From assembly GCA_009724975.1 (NCBI GenBank), contig SRXB01000149.1, forward strand, positions 1-5,533: a stretch of 5,533 nucleotides of DNA. The letters are read 5' to 3'. This document shows, piece after piece, positions 1 to 5,533 of this stretch; the first letter of the stretch is position 1, and the number at the start of each line of letters is the position of its first letter. The notes beneath the pieces are model-generated. The model saw only the letters and a list, made by a program, of their open reading frames with translations. It did no database searches and had not been told where the DNA came from. The DNA is from a bacterium. GTDB lineage: Bacteria; Desulfobacterota; Deferrisomatia; Deferrisomatales; BM512. A program made the position numbers and the translations under genes.

Positions 1-1
1 G

Positions 2-1186
2 CCGAGGATTGTGGTCGAGGGGGTTGCGATACGCGGCGGCGAGATGGATTTTTCGGACCGCAAAATCAACCCCGCCTACCGCGCCAAGATGGTGGGGATA
101 ACGGGCAAGGTGGCTAAGATGTCCTCGATGGAGATGAAGGGCGGCGAGGTGAACCTAATCGGCAGCCTCGATTCCGCCGCGCCCTTCGAGATGACCGGCA
201 CAATCAATCCTCTGGCGAAAGATATGCTGGTGGATATCAAATTCGACTTCAGGAACATGGACTTGAGTCCCCTCACCCCCTACTCGTCCCGTTACCTTGG
301 CTATAAAATCGCCAAGGGAAAGCTGGGGCTGGCGCTCAAATACAAAATACTGGGGAAGAAGCTGGATTCGGAGAACAAGGTCATCTGCGACCAGCTCACC
401 CTTGGCGAGGAGGTGGAAAGCCCCGACGCCATCGGCATTCCCGTGGGGTTCGCCCTTGCGCTCCTGACCGACCGAAACGGCGTCATCGACCTCGACGTGC
501 CGGTTTCAGGCACTCTTGACGACCCTGAATTCAGCCTCGGCAGGATAATCTGGAAGGTAATAGTCAATATCCTCGTGAAGGCGGTCACCTCGCCCTTCAA
601 CCTCATCGCTTCCCTCTTCGGCGGGGGCGAGGATATCTCTTTCGCCTCTTTTGAACCGGCGACCGCTGCAATTTCCCCGACCGAGGCAGGGCGCATAGAC
701 AAACTGGTTAAGGCTATGGAGGAGCGGCCCGCACTGAAGGTTGAGGTGCGCGGCTACGTCGATGTGGAGGAGGACAAGCTGGCCCTTCGCGCCCAGCGCT
801 TCGAGAAGAAGCTAAAAGCCGAGAAGGTGCGGCTGATGGTGGAAAAGGGGCAGGCGGCGGTAAAGGTAGACGAGGCCGTTTACACGCCGGAGGAGCGTCC
901 CGCGCTCATCGCGGGGGCCTTCGAGCGCGAAAAGATTCCGCGTCCCGCCTCGGACACCAGAAAAACCACCCCCGAGGAGATGGAGCACCTTCTTTTGACC
1001 AACACCCTCATCACCGACGGCGACCTGCGCGATCTGGCGGGGCAACGCGCCCGCGCGGTGGTTGATTACATCAACGCAGCCAAGAAAATAGACCCCGCAC
1101 GGGTCTTTCTGGCCGAGGCCGATGGTCTTGAGCCGAAGGTGCGGGAGGGGATGCCCAAGCGCGCCGTCGATTTCGTGCTCAAGTGA
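2..1186 (+). CDS. DUF748 (AsmA-like) envelope protein, C-terminal part, 5' truncated
   Basis: The frame is open to the left edge and the first residues already lie inside a family repeat (FSDRKINPAYRAKM), so the GTG at 11 is not a credible start; 394 residues are visible. The text matches the DUF748 pattern in order: a D-x-x-x-x-P-x-Y segment near residue 18, LSPLTPYSSRYLGYKIAKGKL near 88-108, then GFALALLTDRNGVIDLDVPV followed by SGTLDDPEF near 149-177, and an amphipathic stretch with VTSPFNLIASLFG near 195-207. The last third (about 225-394, with ALKVEVRGYVD, LAGQRARAVVDYI and ARVFLAEAD) is the usual OmpA-C-like tail of these proteins. Members are large AsmA-related envelope proteins, and related AsmA-like proteins have been linked to lipid transport between membranes; the role of this protein is inferred only. 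Its TGA overlaps the next gene's GTG by four bases. The family call is firm; the exact function is unknown. Confidence 0.88.
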   Translation, partial: PRIVVEGVAIRGGEMDFSDRKINPAYRAKMVGITGKVAKMSSMEMKGGEVNLIGSLDSAAPFEMTGTINPLAKDMLVDIKFDFRNMDLSPLTPYSSRYLGYKIAKGKLGLALKYKILGKKLDSENKVICDQLTLGEEVESPDAIGIPVGFALALLTDRNGVIDLDVPVSGTLDDPEFSLGRIIWKVIVNILVKAVTSPFNLIASLFGGGEDISFASFEPATAAISPTEAGRIDKLVKAMEERPALKVEVRGYVDVEEDKLALRAQRFEKKLKAEKVRLMVEKGQAAVKVDEAVYTPEERPALIAGAFEREKIPRPASDTRKTTPEEMEHLLLTNTLITDGDLRDLAGQRARAVVDYINAAKKIDPARVFLAEADGLEPKVREGMPKRAVDFVLK

Positions 1187-1530
1187 GAAAGGCGCGGCTT
1201 GCCCTAACGGCGGCGGTGGTTCTGACCGCCTCGGGCGCCGCCGCGCTGGAATCGGGTACGCTTACCGGCAAGGTGGTTTACCTTAATATGGGTATAGAAG
1301 AGGCCGTGGTTGAGGCGGTTGGAGAGGGCGGCGCGGTCTTTCGCTCCAAAAGCTCTTACCACGGAGATTTCATTCTCAAATTGCCCTTGGGCTCCTATAA
1401 ATTGGCCGCCATGAGCGCCTTGACGCGTGGCAATGCCGTGTTTGACCTCTCCTCCCCGCCAAAAGAAGTGAATCTCACCCCCCAAAGGTCGCGCATAGAC
1501 CGCCTTACCCTTGAGCTGACGCCGAATTAG
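1183..1530 (+). CDS. Small exported protein with carboxypeptidase-regulatory-like beta fold
   Basis: This is a 115-residue protein. The GTG start overlaps the upstream stop (GTGA). No convincing Shine-Dalgarno lies ahead of it, so translation probably depends on ribosomes finishing the DUF748 gene. Residues 1-21 form a Sec signal peptide: basic RKAR, a hydrophobic LALTAAVVLTASG core, and an AAA site before LE. There is no lipobox cysteine. The mature part (about 94 residues) begins GTLTGKVVY and contains SYHGDFILKLPLGSYKL. These resemble the G-x-V-x-G-x-V and D-G-x-F-x-L-x-L-P-x-G-x-Y-x-L pattern of carboxypeptidase regulatory-like (transthyretin-type) beta-sandwich domains. No catalytic residues are expected in such a domain. 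It probably acts in the periplasm or at the outer membrane beside the DUF748 protein. I recognise the fold pattern but no named family; a plain hypothetical secreted protein is the alternative. Confidence 0.8.
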   Translation: MRKARLALTAAVVLTASGAAALESGTLTGKVVYLNMGIEEAVVEAVGEGGAVFRSKSSYHGDFILKLPLGSYKLAAMSALTRGNAVFDLSSPPKEVNLTPQRSRIDRLTLELTPN

Positions 1531-1671
1531 GCCAGACATCCTACTGATTTAGCGCGGAGAGCTCAGGTAAGGCAAAGAGGGGATTGCTTTCCTGAATTGC
1601 GGCGCATGCGCTCAAGTGAACGCGCCCTAGGCTTTATCTCCCTTTCCGGTTATTCCCACCTGAACGCGGGC

Positions 1672-1705
1672 AAAAAAAACGGGACTCCCGAGGGAGTCCC
1701 GTTTT
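1672..1705 (-). terminator. Intrinsic terminator downstream of hppA, possibly bidirectional
   Basis: A perfect 13-bp stem (1676-1688 with 1693-1705, core GGGACTCC/GGAGTCCC) closes a CGAG tetraloop. Read on the minus strand, the stem runs into eight T (A-tract 1672-1679 on the plus strand) and lies about 20 bases after the hppA stop. On the plus strand the same stem is followed by GTTTTCATTT, a weaker U-tract that could also stop transcripts from the 1183-1530 gene. Its position between convergent genes fits both uses. Confidence 0.93.
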
Positions 1706-1725
1706 CATTTACAGCTAGGTGTTTT

Positions 1726-4155
<2,430 letters not shown>

Positions 4156-4188
4156 GTAATTCCTCCATTTAGAGAAGCCAATGGAAAC

Positions 4189-4223
4189 CCGGCGCGCCGG
4201 AAAATAACGCGCCTGATTTCCGG
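4189..4223 (-). repeat. Overlapping palindromes in the hppA leader
   Basis: CCGGCGCGCCGG at 4189-4200 is a perfect 12-base palindrome. Its right CCGG also starts a second dyad, CCGGAAA (4197-4203) with TTTCCGG (4217-4223), separated by 13 bases. The two share bases and cannot form fully as hairpins together. They lie 34-68 bases upstream of the hppA start, within the predicted transcript. They could be a protein-binding site or alternative leader hairpins; no T-tract follows, so this is not a terminator. Confidence 0.4.
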
Positions 4224-4255
4224 TTGATTAGCGTCCTTGAAGTTTAGGAGCGTGC

Positions 4256-4285
4256 CTTATACGACAACCGCCGCCCCGTGGGCAA
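4256..4285 (-). promoter_or_regulatory. Possible sigma-70-type promoter of hppA
   Basis: On the minus strand TTGCCC (4280-4285) and TATAAG (4256-4261) are 18 bases apart, giving four and five matches to the -35 and -10 consensus. Transcription would begin near 4249 and leave a leader of roughly 95 bases before the hppA ATG. The match is modest and the region is GC-rich, so this is only the best candidate seen. Confidence 0.35.
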
Positions 4286-4407
4286 CAGATTTGCTAGCCC
4301 CTGTTTTAAAATCTTTCAGACCCCTGCCGCGGGGCAAACCGCAAGACCGCGCCGCTACTGGCGAAATCCGCGTCAAAAAAAGCAAGCCGCGCCTGGGCGG
4401 CCCCAAT

Positions 4408-4427
4408 AAAAAAGGCGGTTTGCCGCC
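4408..4427 (-). terminator. Orphan intrinsic terminator on the minus strand
   Basis: On the minus strand the sequence reads GGCGG, loop CAAA, CCGCC, then TTTTTTATT (stem arms 4423-4427 and 4414-4418, T-tract 4408-4413). The stem is short (5 bp) but all G-C. No minus-strand protein gene lies to its right, so it either ends a small RNA made from the intergenic region or acts as an attenuator ahead of hppA. GGGCGG at 4395-4400 could pair with CCGCCC at 4423-4428 in an alternative fold that would break the terminator stem. Confidence 0.5.
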
Positions 4428-4440
4428 CCACCCCCCCGCA

Positions 4441-4459
4441 TGGCCTCGGGAAGGGGCCA
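4441..4459. repeat. Short GC-rich hairpin
   Basis: TGGCCTC (4441-4447) pairs with GGGGCCA (4453-4459) around the loop GGGAA. One pair is U-G if the plus strand is the RNA but A-C if the minus strand is, so the stem is better on the plus strand. Its role is unknown. Confidence 0.4.
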
Positions 4460-4488
4460 GGAAGGGCGATGCCGTTTTGCGGTCAAAC

Positions 4489-4609
4489 AGCGTTTACTTC
4501 GGCGAATTTCCTTATATCGAAAGGATTTTCAGGTCTTCGCCCCGCCTCCTCGGCAAGGGGCGTAGGTCAAATTCGCCCGGTTTTTTTAGCCACGTAATTT
4601 TTAAACGCT
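4489..4609. ncRNA. Nested inverted repeats, candidate structured RNA (three-way junction)
   Basis: Three dyads are nested. The outer arms are AGCGTTTA (4489-4496) and TAAACGCT (4602-4609). The middle arms are GGCGAATTT (4501-4509) and AAATTCGCC (4569-4577). Inside these lie two side-by-side hairpins. One is TCCTT/AAGGA (4509-4513, 4521-4525). The other is CGCCCC/GGGGCG (4538-4543, 4557-4562), which extends outward to 4532/4568 with one U-U mismatch and two G-U pairs, and inward by GCC/GGC. The middle stem with its two hairpins would make a three-way junction. On the plus strand, T7 follows the middle stem after three bases. The G-U pairs exist only if the plus strand is the RNA, but a better promoter candidate points to the minus strand, so the strand is left open. 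I match it to no known RNA family. Confidence 0.33.
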
Positions 4610-4626
4610 AACGGTCTCATTTTCAA
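4598..4626 (-). promoter_or_regulatory. Possible minus-strand promoter for an intergenic RNA
   Basis: On the minus strand TTGAAA (4621-4626) is followed after 17 bases by TAAAAA (4598-4603), five and four matches to the sigma-70 boxes. Initiation near 4591 and arrest at the terminator 4408-4427 would give an RNA of roughly 185 bases covering the structured element. The -10 lies in a T/A-rich tract where chance matches are common. Confidence 0.25.
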
Positions 4627-4687
4627 GGTTTTTTTGAACAGCTCCTTCACAAGTCATACAAGCAGAGGGCAAATGCACTTAAACAGT

Positions 4688-4729
4688 GGCGAATCGCTCC
4701 GTCGCCGCGAGCAAGTAAACCAATTCGCC
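4688..4729. repeat. Second GGCGAAT/ATTCGCC inverted repeat
   Basis: GGCGAAT (4688-4694) and ATTCGCC (4723-4729) enclose an internal dyad, GCTC (4696-4699) with GAGC (4709-4712). The same heptamer arms cap the larger element at 4501-4577. The right arm lies inside the BirA-like operator, so any RNA fold here would compete with or overlap operator DNA. A 7-base dyad alone can occur by chance in a region of this size. Confidence 0.3.
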
Positions 4730-4744
4730 TAAATTGGTTGACAG
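4713..4744 (+). promoter_or_regulatory. BirA-like biotin operator upstream of bioF
   Basis: Half-sites AAGTAAACC (4713-4721) and GGTTGACAG (4736-4744) each match seven of nine bases of the E. coli BirA half-sites TTGTAAACC and GGTTTACAA. Their spacer is 14 bases, close to the 14-16 I recall for BirA sites. The dyad is longer than the half-sites: 11-base arms 4715-4725 and 4732-4742 pair with a single mismatch, including a perfect 8-base core (AACCAATT/AATTGGTT). The right half overlaps the -35 box of the bioF promoter, so a bound repressor would block RNA polymerase. BirA with biotinyl-AMP is the expected ligand-bound repressor; this is inferred from pattern and gene context. Confidence 0.65.
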
Positions 4745-4767
4745 CCCCCCTCCTCATAAAATATCTT
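4738..4767 (+). promoter_or_regulatory. Sigma-70-type promoter of bioF
   Basis: A perfect TTGACA -35 box (4738-4743) is followed after 18 bases by TATCTT (4762-4767), four of six matches to the -10 consensus; ATATCT at 17 bases is an alternative register. Initiation near 4774 would leave a leader of only about 23 bases. The -35 lies inside the BirA-like operator, which supports a repressible promoter. Confidence 0.6.
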
Positions 4768-4796
4768 CCCCGAAAGACCATTCAAAAAGGGGCCAG

Positions 4797-5533
4797 ATGC
4801 GCCGGATCGACGAAAAAATCTCAAAAACCCTTGCCCTGCTTGGGGCCGAGGGCCGCCTTCGCCGCCTTCCGGAGGTAGAGACCAGGGGCAGGCACGCCAT
4901 TTTCGGCGGCAAAAAACTCCTGAATCTCTCGTCGAACGATTACCTCGGCCTGGGGGGAGACGAAGAGCTTTGGGCCGAGTTTCACCGCCGCAAGGGGGAA
5001 TTTCTTGGCGGAGGCTTTGAATTTTCCGCCTCCTCGTCGCGCCTTCTCACAGGCAACCACCCTTCATACATTATCTTGGAGAAAAAGCTCTCGGCCCTCC
5101 ACGGCGGCAGGGCGGCCCTCGCCCTCAACAGCGGCTACCACGCCAACGTCGGGATAATACCCGCCCTCGCCGGCCCGAAAGACCTCATCCTCTCCGACAA
5201 ACTGAACCACGCATCAATAATAGACGGAATCTTGCTCAGCGGCGCCAAGTTCAAGCGCTACCGACACCTCGACTGCGCCGCCCTGGAAGAGATTCTCAGC
5301 CGCGAGCGCCAAAACTTCGAGAACGTATTCATAATAACCGAATCGGTCTTCAGCATGGACGGCGACCGCGCCGACCTCAAAAAACTCGTCGCCCTCAAAA
5401 AAGAGTACGAAGCGTTCCTCATCGTCGACGAGGCCCACGGGGTCGGCGTCTTCGGCGAAAAGGGGCTTGGGCTAGCCGAAGAGGCCGATGTCGCTGGCGA
5501 AATAGACCTGGTCATCGGAACCTTCGGCAAGGC
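4797..5533 (+). CDS. bioF: 8-amino-7-oxononanoate synthase (BioF), 3' truncated
   Basis: The frame is open from ATG 4797 to the right edge (245 complete codons). BioF is a cytoplasmic PLP enzyme of the alpha-oxoamine synthase family; it condenses L-alanine with pimeloyl-ACP or pimeloyl-CoA, releasing CO2, in the first step of biotin ring assembly. Visible motifs: LNLSSNDYLGL (about 42-52), SSSRLLTGNHPSY (79-91), LNSGYHANVGIIPALAG, LSDKLNHASIIDG with the PLP-stacking histidine, TESVFSMDGD, DEAHGVGVFG with the PLP-pairing Asp and His, and GTFGK. The Schiff-base lysine is K245, the last complete codon. The family is about 380-400 residues, so roughly 140 are missing. AAGGGG four bases before the ATG is an imperfect, close ribosome site; the N-terminus has normal length for the family. 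Glycine C-acetyltransferase (Kbl) and 5-aminolevulinate synthase are the look-alikes; sequence flavour and the BirA-like operator favour BioF. Confidence 0.88.
   Translation, partial: MRRIDEKISKTLALLGAEGRLRRLPEVETRGRHAIFGGKKLLNLSSNDYLGLGGDEELWAEFHRRKGEFLGGGFEFSASSSRLLTGNHPSYIILEKKLSALHGGRAALALNSGYHANVGIIPALAGPKDLILSDKLNHASIIDGILLSGAKFKRYRHLDCAALEEILSRERQNFENVFIITESVFSMDGDRADLKKLVALKKEYEAFLIVDEAHGVGVFGEKGLGLAEEADVAGEIDLVIGTFGK

Larger units (their letters stand above)
4156..4796. other. Divergent intergenic region between hppA and bioF, 641 bases
   Basis: No convincing protein gene is present. The one open stretch of note (4237-4611, +) has a TTG start and low-complexity basic sequence, and it crosses the hppA promoter candidate and the inverted repeats. 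Compared with the flanking genes the region has many homopolymer runs (C7 at 4431-4437, A7 at 4376-4382, T7 at 4581-4587 and 4629-4635). It contains, from left to right, the hppA leader dyads, an hppA promoter candidate, an orphan minus-strand terminator, a short hairpin, a nested inverted-repeat element and the bioF operator and promoter, each listed separately. Confidence 0.7.

Noticed and set aside
11..13. GTG at 11 as the start of the DUF748 gene
   Set aside because: The frame is open to the left edge, no ribosome site precedes it, and the sequence there is already mid-domain.
1602..1611. GCGCATGCGC palindrome after the small exported gene
   Set aside because: A 10-base alternating GC-rich palindrome is easily explained by composition, has no T-tract and no gene start next to it.
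4425..4438. C4-A-C7 run as a G-quadruplex on the minus strand
   Set aside because: Only about three G-runs are close together; a fourth is missing within a usual loop distance.
4489..4609. Identification of the structured element as 6S RNA, SRP RNA or a known riboswitch
   Set aside because: The approximate size of a minus-strand transcript resembles 6S RNA, but there is no single long hairpin with a central bubble, no SRP GGAAG tetraloop region, and no TPP, cobalamin, fluoride or Mn2+ riboswitch core motifs.
4237..4611. Plus-strand 124-codon open frame in the intergenic region
   Set aside because: TTG start, basic low-complexity sequence without family signature, and overlap with the hppA promoter candidate and the nested inverted repeats. 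Chance reading of a GC-rich gap is more likely.
4821..5438. Minus-strand open frames opposite bioF
   Set aside because: They are antisense to a continuous BioF frame with intact motifs and show no recognisable domain of their own.

Overview
The window reads as chromosomal DNA of a GC-rich Gram-negative bacterium. The evidence is an AsmA/DUF748-type envelope protein, a Sec-exported small protein, a membrane pyrophosphatase and a biotin-synthesis gene with a BirA-like operator. The lineage cannot be fixed from this sequence. A deltaproteobacterial-type or related anaerobic lineage is only a guess. No mobile element, CRISPR array, rRNA or tRNA was seen.

Layout. (1) Positions 2-1186 (+) hold the C-terminal part of a DUF748 protein, cut by the left edge. 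Its stop overlaps, as GTGA, the GTG start of a 115-residue exported protein (1183-1530), so the two form a translationally coupled pair. (2) Positions 1531-1725 are the convergent gap. It carries a strong intrinsic terminator (1672-1705) serving the minus-strand gene and perhaps both directions. (3) Positions 1726-4155 (-) encode an 809-residue proton-pumping membrane pyrophosphatase (hppA). Its motifs depart from the classical enzymes and fit the divergent, lysine-bearing (K+-independent) branch. (4) Positions 4156-4796 are a 641-base divergent intergenic region. It holds a possible hppA promoter and leader dyads, an orphan minus-strand terminator, a nested set of inverted repeats that could fold as a three-way junction, and the bioF control region. 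(5) From 4797 (+) to the right edge runs bioF, the pimeloyl-CoA/ACP-dependent 8-amino-7-oxononanoate synthase. It is cut two bases after the codon of its PLP-binding lysine.

Function. The DUF748 pair probably acts in the envelope. hppA couples pyrophosphate hydrolysis to proton export and also removes pyrophosphate made by biosynthesis. bioF starts the late biotin pathway and appears to be repressed by BirA through a dyad that overlaps its -35 box. The three units look functionally independent. The least explained part is the structured, gene-free stretch 4400-4730.
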